Of a stretch of 64,000 nt of DNA, positions 37,507 through 48,028 are shown piece by piece. Both the position numbers and the translations under genes were made by a program. The stretch is from Bifidobacterium vespertilionis. Lineage in GTDB: Bacteria > Actinomycetota > Actinomycetes > Actinomycetales > Bifidobacteriaceae. Every line of letters begins with the position of its first letter. Position 1 is the stretch's first letter. Where the stretch lies: positions 124,001-188,000 of the forward strand of contig NZ_RZNZ01000001.1 of the NCBI RefSeq assembly GCF_008698145.1. The letters run 5' to 3'. Below the pieces are notes generated by a model. It did not search any database and was not told where the DNA came from. It saw only the letters and a list, made by a program, of their open reading frames with translations.

Positions 37507-38631
37507 ATGTCTCAGGAAATTGAAATCGGCTTGGGCAAAAAGGCCCGTCTCGGCTACTCCCTCGACGATGTAGCCATCGTTCCCTCCCGCAGGACGCGCG
37601 ATCCGCAGGACGTGTCCACATCGTGGCAGGTTGATGCCTATGAGTTCGACATCCCGGTGATCGCCGCCCCCATGGACTCCGTCACCAGCCCGGCGACGGC
37701 CATCGCCATGGGACGCCTCGGCGGCCTCGGCGTGCTCGATCTGGAGGGCCTGTGGACCCGCTACGAGAATCCGGAGCCGCTGCTGGACGAGATCGCGGCC
37801 CTCGACTGGGACAAGGCGATTGAGCGCATCCAGCAGATCTACGCCGAGCCGGTCAAGCCGGAGCTCATCACGCAGCGTCTGCACGAGATCCGCGACGCGG
37901 GCGTCACCGTGGCCGGCGCCCTGTCACCGCAGCGCACCCAGCAGTTCTACTCGACCGTGGTGGACGCGGGCGTGGACCTGTTCGTGATCCGCGGCACCGC
38001 GGTGTCCGCCGAGCATGTCTCCAAGACCCACGAGCCGCTCAACCTGAAGAAGTTCATCTACGACCTCGACGTGCCGGTCATCGTCGGCGGCGCGGCCAAC
38101 TACACCGCCGCCCTGCACCTCATGCGCACCGGTGCCGCCGGCGTGCTGGTGGGCTTCGGCGGCGGCGCCGTGTCCGCCACGCGCACCACGATCGGCGTGC
38201 ACGCCCCCATGGCCACCGCGATCGCCGACGTGGCCGAGGCGCGCCGCGACTACATGGACGAATCCGGCGGCCGCTACGTGCAGGTCATCGCTGACGGCGG
38301 TATGGGCGAGTCCGGCAACTTCGTCAAGGCCTTCGCCCTCGGCGCCGACGCCGTCATGCTGGGCGCGCCGCTGGCCCGCGCCACCGAGGCGCCCGGCAAG
38401 GGCATGCACTGGGGCGCCGAGGCCCGCCACCAGACCCTGCCGCGCGGCTACCGTGCGAACGTGGGCACCGTGGCGCCGCTCGAGCAGATCCTGTTCGGAC
38501 CCAGCCACCAGGCGGACGGCCGCGTGAACTTCATCGGCGCCCTGCGACGCGCGATGGCCTCCACCGGCTACGTGGACGTGAAGAACTTCCAGCGCTGCGG
38601 CATGGTCGTCACGCCCAACTACACGCACTGA
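37507..38631 (+). CDS. guaB3: GuaB3-family IMP dehydrogenase-related protein
   Basis: The 374-residue protein matches the actinobacterial GuaB3 family, with EIGLGKKARLGYSLDDVAIV at 4-23 and VPVIVGGAANYTAALHLMRTG, and lacks the CBS domains of true IMP dehydrogenase. A purine-related oxidoreductase role is likely; the family's exact reaction is debated. No ribosome site precedes the ATG and the upstream gap is short, so the transcript may be leaderless. It is divergent from icd and terminated by a hairpin at 38688. Confidence 0.92.
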   Translation: MSQEIEIGLGKKARLGYSLDDVAIVPSRRTRDPQDVSTSWQVDAYEFDIPVIAAPMDSVTSPATAIAMGRLGGLGVLDLEGLWTRYENPEPLLDEIAALDWDKAIERIQQIYAEPVKPELITQRLHEIRDAGVTVAGALSPQRTQQFYSTVVDAGVDLFVIRGTAVSAEHVSKTHEPLNLKKFIYDLDVPVIVGGAANYTAALHLMRTGAAGVLVGFGGGAVSATRTTIGVHAPMATAIADVAEARRDYMDESGGRYVQVIADGGMGESGNFVKAFALGADAVMLGAPLARATEAPGKGMHWGAEARHQTLPRGYRANVGTVAPLEQILFGPSHQADGRVNFIGALRRAMASTGYVDVKNFQRCGMVVTPNYTH

Positions 38632-38687
38632 CATGCACTGACCCGCCCGCGCGGTTATCCACCGCGACGCGAGTTGTGCACATATCC

Positions 38688-38720
38688 ACGGGCCCGGCCA
38701 TGCGATTTGGCCGGGCCCGT
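38688..38720 (+). terminator. guaB3 terminator
   Basis: ACGGGCCCGGCCA (38688-38700) is perfectly inverted at 38708-38720, followed by CCGTTG. Confidence 0.75.
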
Positions 38721-38793
38721 CCGTTGCTGGTAGAACCGAAGTGTGGGGTTATTGAGAAGGGACCCCGACCGGAGGGAAGCGAAGGAGCCGGCA

Positions 38794-39252
38794 ATGAAGC
38801 GTCAACCAGAGTCGTTCGAGGTAAATGTCACCATCGCGCAGGGGGATGGCGACATCCGCATGCGACTGTGCCAGTACGTCGGTTCGGACATGGACCGGCG
38901 GGAGGGAATAGGTCTGGGCGTGGCTGCGGCCCAACTCGCCTGCAAGGCCATGGAGATCATCCGCGGCCGTCTGCAGACCGACCGTCTGGTCAGGGCCGTG
39001 GCGCAGAAGGCGATCAACAAGCTCAGCACCATGTCCGTGCTGTACCATTCCCATCTGCAGCGCCACCCCGAACTCAGGCAGCGGGCGCTCACGCTGCCCG
39101 TGCGGGCCCGGGGCATCAACGCGGTCGTGCGCAGCGCCGATCACTTCGAGGCGTGCGTGCACCTGACCGTGGGCCGCACCAACTACCTGTCCACCGTCGT
39201 CTTCAACCACCGCGGCGGGCGCTGGATGTGCACGGCGCTGGACCTCGGCTAG
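38794..39252 (+). CDS. Rv3235-like protein (DUF6459)
   Basis: The 152-residue protein matches the actinobacterial Rv3235 family of unknown function. It has a helical N-terminal half (GIGLGVAAAQLACKAMEIIR) and a beta-rich C-terminus (EACVHLTVGRTNYLSTVVFN). It is soluble and small, and in other actinobacteria lies near secA2 or fadD-like genes. GAAGGAG precedes the ATG at 38794. It is co-directional with the second acyl-CoA synthetase. Confidence 0.8.
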   Translation: MKRQPESFEVNVTIAQGDGDIRMRLCQYVGSDMDRREGIGLGVAAAQLACKAMEIIRGRLQTDRLVRAVAQKAINKLSTMSVLYHSHLQRHPELRQRALTLPVRARGINAVVRSADHFEACVHLTVGRTNYLSTVVFNHRGGRWMCTALDLG

Positions 39253-39348
39253 TCCGGGCCGGATCCGTCCGGCCCCCGAACGCCCCGAACGTGCCGAACG
39301 GCGACGGCGCAGGCGTCGGATGATGTCCTGATGACCTATAGTGGTTGC

Positions 39349-41448
39349 ATGCGCAAGGAGAATATCGAACCGATCAGATACACCACCACGGACGAGGACA
39401 CCGTCTTCTCGCTCCTGTCCCGCAGGGCCGGCACGGATCCGGGGGACCTCATCGCCCAGTGGCAGGACGACGAGACCCGACAGTGGCATGATGTGACCGC
39501 CGGCGAAATGCTCGCCCGCGTGCGCGAGATCGCGAAGGGCCTGCTGGCCTTGGGCGCCACCAAGGGGGAGCGCGTGATCGTCTATTCGCCCACTTGCTAT
39601 CCGTGGGGCGTGGTCGATTTCGCATGCGCGGCGATCGGCGCGGTGCTTGTGCCGATCTACGAGACCGATTCGATCCGGCAGGCTGCGAGCATCATCGCCG
39701 AGGTGGAGCCCGTGGTCGCGTTCGCCGGCGACTTCGAGCATGCCCAGGCGCTCGAGGAGATCCGCGACGACGAGGCCAGCGCGCTCAAATACGTCTTCAA
39801 CTTCAAGGCCGGCGGGCTGGACGCCGTCGCCGATTTCGGCAGCTCGGTGCCCGACGCCACGCTCGATGAGGCGATCGGGCGGATCAAGGCCGACGACCTG
39901 CTCACGATCGTCTATACCTCCGGATCCACCGGCCGGCCCAAGGGCGCGATGCTCTCCAACCGCAACTACACGCACATCGTGCTCAACGGCTACGAGATCC
40001 TGCCCAACATGCTCTACAACGCGAACCGCCTGCTGCTGTTCCTGCCGCTGGCGCACTGCTTCGCGCGCTACATCCAGTACGTGGCGATCGGCGGGCACGG
40101 CGTGGTGGGCTACCTGCCCGGCGCCAAGCACCTGCTTGCCGACCTGAGGAGCTTCAAGCCCACCTACCTGCTGGGCGTGCCGCGCGTGTTCGAGAAGGTG
40201 TACAACGCCGCCTCGCAGAAGGCCGGCAACGGTCTGAAGGGCCGCATCTTCGCCAAGGCGTTCCGCCACTTCGTGTCCTGGAGCAAGGACGCGCAGTCCG
40301 GCCACGGCCACTCCCTGGTCGCCCGGGCCGAGCACGCCTTCTTCATGGCGGCCGTCGGATCCTCCGTGCGTTCCGCGCTGGGCCCGAACCTGCGGTTCCT
40401 GGCCTGCGGCGGCGCGCCGATCAACAACGACCTCGCGCACTTCTTCAACGGCATGGACGGCATCACGTTCATCCAGGGCTATGGCATGACGGAGACCGCC
40501 GCGCCGATGCTCGTCAACTGGGAGGACGACAACGAGGTGGGTTCGGTGGGCAAGCCCGGCCCCGGCATGGGCGTGCGCGTGGCCGACGACGGCGAGCTGC
40601 TGGTGTGCGGCCCGAACGTGTTCATGGGCTACTACAAAAACCCCGAGAAGACCGCCGAGGCCATGGCCGACAGCACTTGGCTGCGCACCGGCGATCTGGG
40701 CATGATCGACGACAACGGCTTCGTGTTCATCACGGGCCGCAAGAAGGACATCATCATCACCGCCGGCGGCAAGAACATCAGCCCCGCGCCCATGGAGGAC
40801 ATCATCGACACCTGCCCGATCGTGCAGCACGCGGTGGTGGTGGGCGACGGCAGGCCCTTCGTCTCCGCGCTGATCGAGCTCGATCCCGAGATGCTCGGCT
40901 CGTGGCTGGAGAGCCAGGGCCTGGACGCGGGCATGGGCCTTGAGGAGGCGAAGGACAACGACGCGGTGCGCGCCTTCGTCCAGCAGTACGTGGACAAGGC
41001 GAACGCCGGCGTGTCCCGCGCCGAATCCGTGCGCAAGTTCGCGATCCTGACCGACGAGTTCTCCCAGGACGCCGGCACGCTCACGCCGAGCCTGAAGGTG
41101 GTGCGCCCCAAGGTGCTCCAGCGCTACGCTGATGTGATCGAGAACGAGATCTACGCGCCCAAGGGCTCCCCGCGTCCCACGCCGGCCACCGTGAAGTTGC
41201 TGGACCGGACCACGGAGTCCGTCCAGCAGATCTCCGAGTCCGTCAGGCAGGCCTCTGAGTCCGTCAGCCCGAAGGTTCGCCAGGCGTTCGACCAGGCGCG
41301 CACGAACGTGTCGGATTCGCTTGCTAGCGTGCAGGGGAAAATGAAGAAGACCAAGGCCGACGGTTCCGAGGACGCCGAGGCCGGCGGCGATCAGGCCGGC
41401 GCGGCTTCCCGGGATGCCGGCGAGAACACCGAAACCCACGAGGAGTAA
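39349..41448 (+). CDS. fadD: AMP-dependent long-chain acyl-CoA synthetase 2
   Basis: The 699-residue synthetase has [16 protein letters not shown] near 189-204, IQGYGMTET near 376 and [20 protein letters not shown] near 444-463. It is about 90 residues longer than the first copy because of a C-terminal tail with repeated SVxQxxESV and QASESVS motifs and a Glu/Ala-rich end. The tail may be an amphipathic membrane-binding helix. The start at 39349 follows a TATAGT -10 by 6 bp, suggesting a leaderless mRNA. An ATG at 39331 is possible. It is followed after 5 bp by def. Confidence 0.88.
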   Translation: MRKENIEPIRYTTTDEDTVFSLLSRRAGTDPGDLIAQWQDDETRQWHDVTAGEMLARVREIAKGLLALGATKGERVIVYSPTCYPWGVVDFACAAIGAVLVPIYETDSIRQAASIIAEVEPVVAFAGDFEHAQALEEIRDDEASALKYVFNFKAGGLDAVADFGSSVPDATLDEAIGRIKADDLLTIVYTSGSTGRPKGAMLSNRNYTHIVLNGYEILPNMLYNANRLLLFLPLAHCFARYIQYVAIGGHGVVGYLPGAKHLLADLRSFKPTYLLGVPRVFEKVYNAASQKAGNGLKGRIFAKAFRHFVSWSKDAQSGHGHSLVARAEHAFFMAAVGSSVRSALGPNLRFLACGGAPINNDLAHFFNGMDGITFIQGYGMTETAAPMLVNWEDDNEVGSVGKPGPGMGVRVADDGELLVCGPNVFMGYYKNPEKTAEAMADSTWLRTGDLGMIDDNGFVFITGRKKDIIITAGGKNISPAPMEDIIDTCPIVQHAVVVGDGRPFVSALIELDPEMLGSWLESQGLDAGMGLEEAKDNDAVRAFVQQYVDKANAGVSRAESVRKFAILTDEFSQDAGTLTPSLKVVRPKVLQRYADVIENEIYAPKGSPRPTPATVKLLDRTTESVQQISESVRQASESVSPKVRQAFDQARTNVSDSLASVQGKMKKTKADGSEDAEAGGDQAGAASRDAGENTETHEE

Positions 41449-41453
41449 CCACA

Positions 41454-41939
41454 GTGGCCATCCGCGAAATCAGGGTCGTGCCCGATCCGGTGCTGCGCAC
41501 CCCATGCGACGAGATCACAACCATCACCCCGGCCGTCAGAAGGCTGGTTCAGGATCTGCTGGACACGGTCGACGATCCGGGCCGAGCCGGCCTGTCCGCC
41601 AACCAGATCGGCGTGAGCCTGAGGGCGTTCTCGTACAACATCGAGGGCAAGGTGGGATACATCCTCAATCCGGTGATGGAGGAGACCAGCGGCGAGCAGT
41701 ACGGCGACGAGGGCTGCCTGTCCGTGCCCGGCCTGTGGTACAAGACGCGCCGCGCCGACTACGCGCGCGTCCGCGGCATCGACCTCGACGGCAAGGCCAT
41801 CGTGCTCGAGGGCCACGGCCTCATGGGCCGTATGCTCCAGCACGAGTGCGACCATCTCGACGGCCACGTCTATCTGGACCGCCTTGAAAAGGAGGAGCGC
41901 CGCGAGGCCATGCGATACATGCGCGCCCACGCCAAGTGA
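41454..41939 (+). CDS. def: peptide deformylase
   Basis: The 161-residue metalloenzyme removes the formyl group from the nascent N-terminal methionine. All three signatures are visible: [15 protein letters not shown] (metal Cys) and QHECDHLDG (metal His pair and catalytic Glu). A GTG start follows GAGGAG and overlaps the fadD operon by a 5-bp gap only. Co-transcription with an acyl-CoA synthetase is unexpected. A terminator follows. Confidence 0.95.
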   Translation: MAIREIRVVPDPVLRTPCDEITTITPAVRRLVQDLLDTVDDPGRAGLSANQIGVSLRAFSYNIEGKVGYILNPVMEETSGEQYGDEGCLSVPGLWYKTRRADYARVRGIDLDGKAIVLEGHGLMGRMLQHECDHLDGHVYLDRLEKEERREAMRYMRAHAK

Positions 41940-42009
41940 CGGCGAGCGGGGATCCGGGCCCATCCGGCTCATCTATTCCCGCCGATGCCGCCGCATCCTG
42001 CTTCCGTAC

Positions 42010-42041
42010 ACGGGCCCCCAACCGAAAAGTTGGGGGCCCGT
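42010..42041 (+). terminator. def terminator
   Basis: ACGGGCCCCCAAC (42010-42022) is perfectly inverted at 42029-42041 with a 6-nt loop. The following TATTCT has no long T run. Confidence 0.65.
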
Positions 42042-42233
42042 GGTATTCTGGACATTTGTGTGCCAACCCGGCGAGGGACGCAGTCGCAGGCGTCCGGAAC
42101 CACCCATTATCGTCTAGCGGCACACGCCAAATTCGCGTCATGCCCGCGACGGCCCGTGTCGGTCGGCCATCCCGCAGGGAGGGTTGCATACGGGTGCGCA
42201 TGACCAGGCAAGAACCGACAGAAAGGTAGTGCT

Positions 42234-43070
42234 ATGGCACAGATCACGATGAGCGAGATGCTCAAGGCCGGTGTCCACTTCGGTCACCAGACCCGCCGTT
42301 GGAACCCGAAGATGAAGCAGTACATCCTCATGGAGCGCAACGGCATCCACATCATCAACCTGTTCAAGTCCCTTGAGCTGATCGACAAGGCCTACGACTT
42401 CATCAAGGCCACCGTCGCGCACAACGGCACCGTGCTGTTCGTCGGCACCAAGAAGCAGGCCCAGGAGGCCGTCGCCAACCAGGCCACCCGCGTCAACATG
42501 CCGTACGTCTCCGAGCGTTGGCTGGGCGGCATGCTCACCAACTTCCAGACCGTGTCCAAGCGCGTCGCCCGCCTCAAGGAGCTCGAGGAGATGGACTTCT
42601 CCGACGTGCACGGCTCCGGCCTGACCAAGAAGGAGCTGCTGCTCCTCGAGCGCGAGAAGGACAAGCTGGCCAAGCAGCTGGGCGGCATCCGCAACATGAA
42701 CCGCACCCCCTCCGCGATGTTCGTCGTGGACATCAACAAGGAGGCGCTGGCCGTTGAGGAAGCCCACAAGCTGGGCATCCCGGTCGTGGCCCTGGTGGAC
42801 ACCAACACCGACCCCGAGGCCGTCGACTACCCGATCCCGGCCAACGACGACGCCATCCGCGGCATCGAGCTGCTCACCAGCCTGATCGCCGATGCCGTCG
42901 CCGACGGCCTGCTCGAGCGTTCCGGCCAGGCCGCCAAGGCCGAGGGCGAGACCTCCGAGCAGCCGATGGCCGCCTGGGAGAAGGACCTGCTGCAGCAGGG
43001 CGCCGAGGCCGCTCCGGCCGAAGCCGCCGCCCCCGCCGAGTCCGCCGAAGGCGAAGCCAAGGCCGAGTGA
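42234..43070 (+). CDS. rpsB: 30S ribosomal protein S2
   Basis: The 278-residue S2 protein begins [20 protein letters not shown] and holds the conserved RNIHIIDL-like segment as [10 protein letters not shown]. It binds the 30S subunit near S1 and is needed for translation initiation. The last 40 residues are an Ala/Glu-rich tail typical of high-GC Gram-positives. GAAAGG precedes the start. It is followed by tsf after a 100-bp gap holding a small hairpin. Confidence 0.98.
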   Translation: MAQITMSEMLKAGVHFGHQTRRWNPKMKQYILMERNGIHIINLFKSLELIDKAYDFIKATVAHNGTVLFVGTKKQAQEAVANQATRVNMPYVSERWLGGMLTNFQTVSKRVARLKELEEMDFSDVHGSGLTKKELLLLEREKDKLAKQLGGIRNMNRTPSAMFVVDINKEALAVEEAHKLGIPVVALVDTNTDPEAVDYPIPANDDAIRGIELLTSLIADAVADGLLERSGQAAKAEGETSEQPMAAWEKDLLQQGAEAAPAEAAAPAESAEGEAKAE

Positions 43071-43099
43071 GTCCGTTAGGGACCTCCAATCGCTAGGAT

Positions 43100-43126
43100 G
43101 GGAGGTGCAAGAAGGTTGCACCTCCC
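43100..43126 (+). other. hairpin between rpsB and tsf
   Basis: GGGAGGTGCAA (43100-43110) is perfectly inverted at 43116-43126 with a 5-nt loop. The following GTTCCC is not U-rich, so it may be a partial terminator setting the rpsB to tsf ratio. Confidence 0.6.
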
Positions 43127-43171
43127 GTTCCCAGGGAAACGTAATCGAGTTTTAACTCAAGGGAGAATTTC

Positions 43172-44023
43172 ATGGCAGCAATTACCGCCGCTCTGATCAA
43201 GCAGGTCCGCGAGGACACCGGCGCCGGCATGATGGACGTCAAGAAGGCGCTCACCGAAGCCGAAGGCGACGTGGCCCGCGCCAAGGAGATCATCCGCGCC
43301 AAGGGCATCCAGGCCGCTGGCAAGCGCGAGGGCCGCAAGGCCCAGGAGGGCACCATCGGCTCCAAGGTTGTCAAGACCGCCGAGGGTGAGACCGGATACG
43401 CGGTTGAGGTCAACTCCGAGACCGACTTCGTGGCCAAGACCCCGAAGTTCGTCGAGTTCACCGACACCGTGCTCGGCTATGCCATCGCCGCCGACGCCAA
43501 CAACGTCGACGAGCTGCTGGCCGCCCCCGCCGAGGACGGCACCGTGAAGGTCGCCGTCGAGGAGGCCGCCGCCCTGTTCGGCGAGCACGTCAAGGTCGGC
43601 CAGTTCGCCAAGATCTCCGGCCCGCACGTCGAGATCTACGCGCACAAGAAGTCCGCCGAGATGCCGCCGAGCATCGTCGCCATGATCGCCACCGACGAGG
43701 CCGGCGCCAAGGTGGCCCACGAGGCCGCCCTGCAGATCTCCGCCATGGGCGCCAAGTGGCTCACCCGCGAGGACGTCCCGGCCGACGTGGTCGAGACCGA
43801 GCGCCGCGTGGCCACCGAGAAGTCCCTGGCCGAGGGCAAGCCGGAGAAGATCGTTCCCAAGATCGTCGAGGGCCGTCTGAACGCCTTCTACAAGGAGGTC
43901 GTCCTCCTCGAGCAGCCGTTCGTCAAGGATCCGTCCAAGACCGTCGGCAAGCTCTTCGAGGAAGTGGGCGGCAAGGCCTTCGCCTTCGCCCGCGTCGAGG
44001 TCGGCAAGGGCGAAGAGGAGTGA
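43172..44023 (+). CDS. tsf: elongation factor Ts
   Basis: The 283-residue EF-Ts recycles EF-Tu by nucleotide exchange. It begins with the UBA-like helices QVREDTGAGMMDVKKALTEA and continues with two core domains; TDFVAKT, the family signature, lies near 86. It ends with a C-terminal helix. The start follows GGGAGAA. It shares the transcript with rpsB, and the strong hairpin at 44080 ends it. Confidence 0.98.
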   Translation: MAAITAALIKQVREDTGAGMMDVKKALTEAEGDVARAKEIIRAKGIQAAGKREGRKAQEGTIGSKVVKTAEGETGYAVEVNSETDFVAKTPKFVEFTDTVLGYAIAADANNVDELLAAPAEDGTVKVAVEEAAALFGEHVKVGQFAKISGPHVEIYAHKKSAEMPPSIVAMIATDEAGAKVAHEAALQISAMGAKWLTREDVPADVVETERRVATEKSLAEGKPEKIVPKIVEGRLNAFYKEVVLLEQPFVKDPSKTVGKLFEEVGGKAFAFARVEVGKGEEE

Positions 44024-44079
44024 TCCTCTGACCCCCGTGGTCGCCGGATGCGGTCGTCAAGACCAATCCGCATGAAAGA

Positions 44080-44122
44080 AACGGCGGTCCGCGCGCATAA
44101 GGGCGCACGGACCGCCGTTTTT
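44080..44122 (+). terminator. rpsB-tsf terminator
   Basis: AACGGCGGTCCG (44080-44091) is perfectly inverted at 44108-44119, followed by TTTTT. Confidence 0.9.
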
Positions 44123-44241
44123 GCATCCTCCGCGCGTCGCTACAACGTCTGTCGTCATTTGCGGATAGGCTGAGATACGGTAAATTTCGCGGTTTCGCGG
44201 CAATGTCAGGCCGCGTGCCGGATCCCCAAGAAAGGGCGCAT

Positions 44242-44982
44242 ATGACTGGAGCAGACAGATCCCGCAGAGTGCTGCTGAAGCTTTCGGGAGAGGCCTTCGG
44301 CGGCGGCAAGGTGGGCATCGACACCACCGTGATCCGCCGCATCGCCGAGGAGATCGTCCCGGCCGTCCGGCAGGGCGTGCAGGTGGCCATCGTGGTCGGC
44401 GGCGGCAACTTCTTCCGCGGAGCCGAACTGCAGCAGGCCGGCATCGACCGTTCGCGCGGCGACTACATGGGCATGCTGGGTACGGTCATGAACTGCCTCG
44501 CGCTGCAGGACTTCCTGGAGCAGGAGGGGCAGTCCACGCGCGTGCAGACCGCCATCACCATGGGCCAGGTCGCCGAGCCGTACATCCCGCTCAAGGCCAT
44601 CCGCCATCTCGAAAAGGGCCGCGTGGTCATCTTCGGCGCCGGTGCGGGCATGCCGTACTTCTCCACGGACACCGTCTCCGTGCAGCGTTCGCTGGAGATC
44701 CACTGCGACGAGGTGCTCATGGGCAAGAACGGCGTGGACGGCGTGTACACCGCGGATCCGCGCAAGGATCCGAACGCCAAGCGCTTCGTCACCCTGAGCT
44801 ACAAGCGCGCCCTCGTGGACAACCTCGCCGTCATGGACGCCGCGGCCCTGTCCATGGCCCGCGACAACCGCAAGTGCATCCGCGTGTTCGGCCTCGAGGA
44901 GCCCGGCAACGTCACGCGCGCGCTCGTGGGCGAGGAGATCGGCACCTTCGTGTCCTCGGCGGAGTCGACCGTCGCCGAGTGA
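44242..44982 (+). CDS. pyrH: uridylate kinase
   Basis: The 246-residue hexameric UMP kinase makes UDP from UMP and ATP. It has [14 protein letters not shown] at 10-23, [13 protein letters not shown] near 52-64, and [14 protein letters not shown] near 190. The start ATG follows AAAGGG; the frame upstream to 44203 lacks homology. It begins the usual pyrH-frr-cdsA-rlmN run. Confidence 0.96.
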   Translation: MTGADRSRRVLLKLSGEAFGGGKVGIDTTVIRRIAEEIVPAVRQGVQVAIVVGGGNFFRGAELQQAGIDRSRGDYMGMLGTVMNCLALQDFLEQEGQSTRVQTAITMGQVAEPYIPLKAIRHLEKGRVVIFGAGAGMPYFSTDTVSVQRSLEIHCDEVLMGKNGVDGVYTADPRKDPNAKRFVTLSYKRALVDNLAVMDAAALSMARDNRKCIRVFGLEEPGNVTRALVGEEIGTFVSSAESTVAE

Positions 44983-45036
44983 CGTCGCGGTCCATCGGCG
45001 CATAAGCACAACCAACCAAGCAAAAGGAGCATAAAC

Positions 45037-45591
45037 ATGGCAACCGTCATCGATCAGGCCAAGGAACAGATGGCCAAGACCGTCGAGAACACCAAGGAGA
45101 ACTTCTCCGGCATCCGCACCGGCCGCGCCAACCCGGCCCTGCTCAACGGCATCACGGTGGACTACTACGGTTCCCCCACCCCCATCAAGGCCGTCGCCTC
45201 CATCGGCGTGCCGGAGCCGCGCACGCTGTCCATCACCCCGTTCGACAAGTCCCAGGCCCCGGCCGTGGAGAAGGCCATTCGCGATTCCGACCTCGGCGTG
45301 AGCCCCAACCGCGACGGCAACGTGATCCGCGTCACCATGCCCGAGCTCACCGAGGAGCGCCGCAAGGAGTACGTGAAGATCGCCAAGGGCAAGGCCGAGG
45401 ACGGCAAGGTCGCGGTGCGCAACATCCGCCGCAAGGCCAAGGAGACCATCGACAAGTCCGTCAAGGACGGCGAGATGGGCGAGGACGAGGGCGATCGTCT
45501 GCTCAAGGATCTGGACAAGGTCACCAAGGCCACCACGGACGAGATCGACGCCCTGCTCGAGACCAAGCAGAAGGAAATCCTCGAGGTCTGA
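45037..45591 (+). CDS. frr: ribosome recycling factor
   Basis: The 184-residue RRF splits post-termination ribosomes together with EF-G. The N-terminal helix, the SIRTGRANPALL-like segment (GIRTGRANPALLNGI) and the C-terminal three-helix bundle ending in LETKQKEILEV are complete. The start follows AAAAGGAG. The intergenic gap to cdsA is 42 bp. Confidence 0.98.
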   Translation: MATVIDQAKEQMAKTVENTKENFSGIRTGRANPALLNGITVDYYGSPTPIKAVASIGVPEPRTLSITPFDKSQAPAVEKAIRDSDLGVSPNRDGNVIRVTMPELTEERRKEYVKIAKGKAEDGKVAVRNIRRKAKETIDKSVKDGEMGEDEGDRLLKDLDKVTKATTDEIDALLETKQKEILEV

Positions 45592-45633
45592 CCCATCCGG
45601 GAAGGCCAAGCAACCAAGTCGAGCAGTACAGTC

Positions 45634-46596
45634 ATGGACCAGCACGAACAGATCGACACCATCAACAAGAAGACCGGACGCAACATGCCGCAGGCCATCG
45701 CCACCGGCGCGTTGCTGGTCGCGATCATCCTCGCGGCCCTCGCCATCAGAACCGACGTCTTTGTCTTTCTGATCGTGCTGTTCATGACGCTCGGCCTGTG
45801 GGAGCTGCGCATCGACTTCGCCACGGTGGGCCTGCACATCCCCTTCGTGGCGCTGAGCCTGTGCTCGGCCGCCACCATGCTGGCCACCTACTATGCTCCG
45901 TGGCATTTCGCCACCATGTCGCTGGGCATGATGGCCACGGTGGTGCTCATGCTGCCGGCGTCCACCGCGCGTCTGAGCTTCGGCACGCGCGTGCCCATGG
46001 CGGTGGCGCGCAAGCTGTCCGCGTCGGACGCGAGCATCCGTCGCGCCTCCTCCTTCAACCAGGAGGGCCAGGCGCCCAAGGCGAGCCGGTTGGCCAACGT
46101 GGGCGTCACCCTGTTCACGGTCCTGTACATCGAGGTACTGGCCTGCTATCTCATCTTCCCCCTCACCTTCGGCGGGCATCCGTTCGCCCACGCGTGCATG
46201 AGCGTGTTCCTGCCGGCCCTGTCGGACACCGGCGGTCTGTTCTTCGGCGCGGCGTTCGGCAAGCACAAGCTCTCCCCGCGCATCAGCCCCAAGAAATCGT
46301 ACGAGGGGCTTGCCGGATCCATGCTGTTCGCCATGGCCGGCGCGTTCGCGATCTTCGCCTGCACCTACGGCCCCGAACAGTGGGCCACCCGCTGGTGGGT
46401 GCCCATCCTGGCCGGTGTGCTTGTGGGGCTCGTCGGCACGTACGGCGATCTGTGCGCCTCCCTGATCAAGCGCGATCTGGGCATCAAGGACATGGGCCAC
46501 CTGCTCAAGGGCCACGGCGGCGTGCTCGACCGCGTCGACTCGATCCTCATGTGCGCGCCCGTGATCGCCCTGCTGCTGTACGCCACGGGCCTGTAA
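45634..46596 (+). CDS. cdsA: phosphatidate cytidylyltransferase
   Basis: The 320-residue membrane enzyme makes CDP-diacylglycerol from phosphatidate and CTP. It has about eight helices, and the family signature LIKRDLGIKDMGHLLKGHGG is complete near the C-terminus, followed by VLDRVDS. There is no good ribosome site at the proposed ATG, so a later start at 45685 is possible. It supplies the substrate for the pgsA-type enzyme at 59066. Confidence 0.95.
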   Translation: MDQHEQIDTINKKTGRNMPQAIATGALLVAIILAALAIRTDVFVFLIVLFMTLGLWELRIDFATVGLHIPFVALSLCSAATMLATYYAPWHFATMSLGMMATVVLMLPASTARLSFGTRVPMAVARKLSASDASIRRASSFNQEGQAPKASRLANVGVTLFTVLYIEVLACYLIFPLTFGGHPFAHACMSVFLPALSDTGGLFFGAAFGKHKLSPRISPKKSYEGLAGSMLFAMAGAFAIFACTYGPEQWATRWWVPILAGVLVGLVGTYGDLCASLIKRDLGIKDMGHLLKGHGGVLDRVDSILMCAPVIALLLYATGL

Positions 46597-46650
46597 TGCC
46601 GCGCGGATCGCGTATCATAGCATGGTGATTCTAGAAAGGGAAGACCAGGC

Positions 46651-47886
46651 ATGACAAGCGATCAGCGCAACACCAACACCGCCGGCGGCGACGAGCCGGA
46701 GACCGGCATCACCGAAGGTGGCACCGACGGCGCGTTCCGTGACGTGCTCAGCCGCGACCACGCCCGCCGTGGCAAGCCGCCCGTGCACTTCGCGGACATG
46801 ACGCCCGAAGAGCGCATCGCCGCGGCGAAGGAGCTCGGGCTGCCCAAGTTCCGCGTCAGCCAGCTTGCGAACCATTATTACGGCCACTTCGACGTCAATG
46901 CGGAGGAATTCACCGATTTCCCGGCTGCCAAGCGCGAGGCGGCGGCCAGGATGTTCTTCCCCGAGCTCATCCATGAGGTGACCCGCCAGGTGGCGGACGA
47001 GGGCACGACCATCAAGACCTTGTGGCGGCTGTTCGACGGCTCGCTCATCGAGTCCGTGCTCATGCGCTATCCCACGCGCACCACGCTGTGCATCTCCTCG
47101 CAGGTGGGCTGCGGCATGGGATGTCCGTTCTGCGCCACCGGCAAGCTGGGACTGACGCGCAACATGTCCGCGGGGGAGATCGTGGAGCAGGTGCGCATCG
47201 CCGCCAAAATGATGCGCGACGGCGAGGTGGCCGGCGGCCCGGGGCGTCTGAGCAACGTGGTGTTCATGGGCATGGGGGAGCCGATGGGCAACTACAGGTC
47301 TGTGCTTTCGGCCGTCCGTCAGATCAGCGCCGCGCCGCCGGAGGGCTTCGGCATCTCCGCGCGCAACATCACCGTCTCCACCGTGGGTGTGGTCCCGGGC
47401 ATCAAAAAGCTTGCCGCGGAGGGCATTCCGGTGCGTCTGGCCGTCTCCCTGCACGCGCCCAGCGACCAGCTGCGCGACGAGCTGGTGCCCATGAACCGCC
47501 GTTTCGACACCACCGCCGTGCTGGACGCCGCGCATGACTACTTCCTCGCCTCCAAGCGGCGCGTGAGCATTGAATACGCGCTCATGCGTGGCATCAACGA
47601 TCAGGCCGAACACGCCCGTCTGCTCGCCAAGCGGCTCAACCACTACGGCGACAACTGGGCGCACGTCAACCCGATCCCGCTCAACCCCATCGAGGGTTCC
47701 AAGTGGACCGCCTCCAAGCCTGAGGACGAGCAGCGCTTCCTGGACATCCTGCATGCGGCCGGCATCACCGCCACGCTGCGCGACACCCGCGGGCAGGACA
47801 TCGACGGCGCCTGCGGGCAGCTCGCCGCAAGGGGGAAGGACCTGGTCGCGAAGGACCTTGCCCCGCAGAAGGACGTGGCCGCGTAG
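46651..47886 (+). CDS. rlmN: 23S rRNA/tRNA (adenine-C2)-methyltransferase RlmN
   Basis: The 411-residue radical SAM enzyme methylates A2503 of 23S rRNA and A37 of some tRNAs. The Fe-S motif is GCGMGCPFCATGKLG (CxxxCxxC). The sequence GMGEPMGNY and the later IDGACGQLAARG, holding the C-terminal catalytic Cys, complete the family pattern. The ATG at 46651 is 17 bp past GAAAGGGAAG. It follows cdsA as in many actinobacteria. Confidence 0.96.
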   Translation: MTSDQRNTNTAGGDEPETGITEGGTDGAFRDVLSRDHARRGKPPVHFADMTPEERIAAAKELGLPKFRVSQLANHYYGHFDVNAEEFTDFPAAKREAAARMFFPELIHEVTRQVADEGTTIKTLWRLFDGSLIESVLMRYPTRTTLCISSQVGCGMGCPFCATGKLGLTRNMSAGEIVEQVRIAAKMMRDGEVAGGPGRLSNVVFMGMGEPMGNYRSVLSAVRQISAAPPEGFGISARNITVSTVGVVPGIKKLAAEGIPVRLAVSLHAPSDQLRDELVPMNRRFDTTAVLDAAHDYFLASKRRVSIEYALMRGINDQAEHARLLAKRLNHYGDNWAHVNPIPLNPIEGSKWTASKPEDEQRFLDILHAAGITATLRDTRGQDIDGACGQLAARGKDLVAKDLAPQKDVAA

Positions 47887-48028
47887 CCGTCCGGTCATTG
47901 TGAGTGCCGATCGGCGTCCGTCCATCATGCGGACTGTTGTAACGGGCGGAAGCTACGCTGAACGGTTGTAGGTCGGGCGGCCGCGGAGCCGCGCGGCCAC
48001 CCGGAAACGAGGGAACAGGAGTTTGGCC

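Noticed and set aside
38749..41439. 896-residue minus-strand open frame across the second acyl-CoA synthetase
   Set aside because: Antisense shadow with no recognisable motifs; it overlaps two certain genes.
44206..46515. 769-residue minus-strand open frame across pyrH-frr-cdsA
   Set aside because: Antisense shadow of three conserved genes in high-GC DNA.
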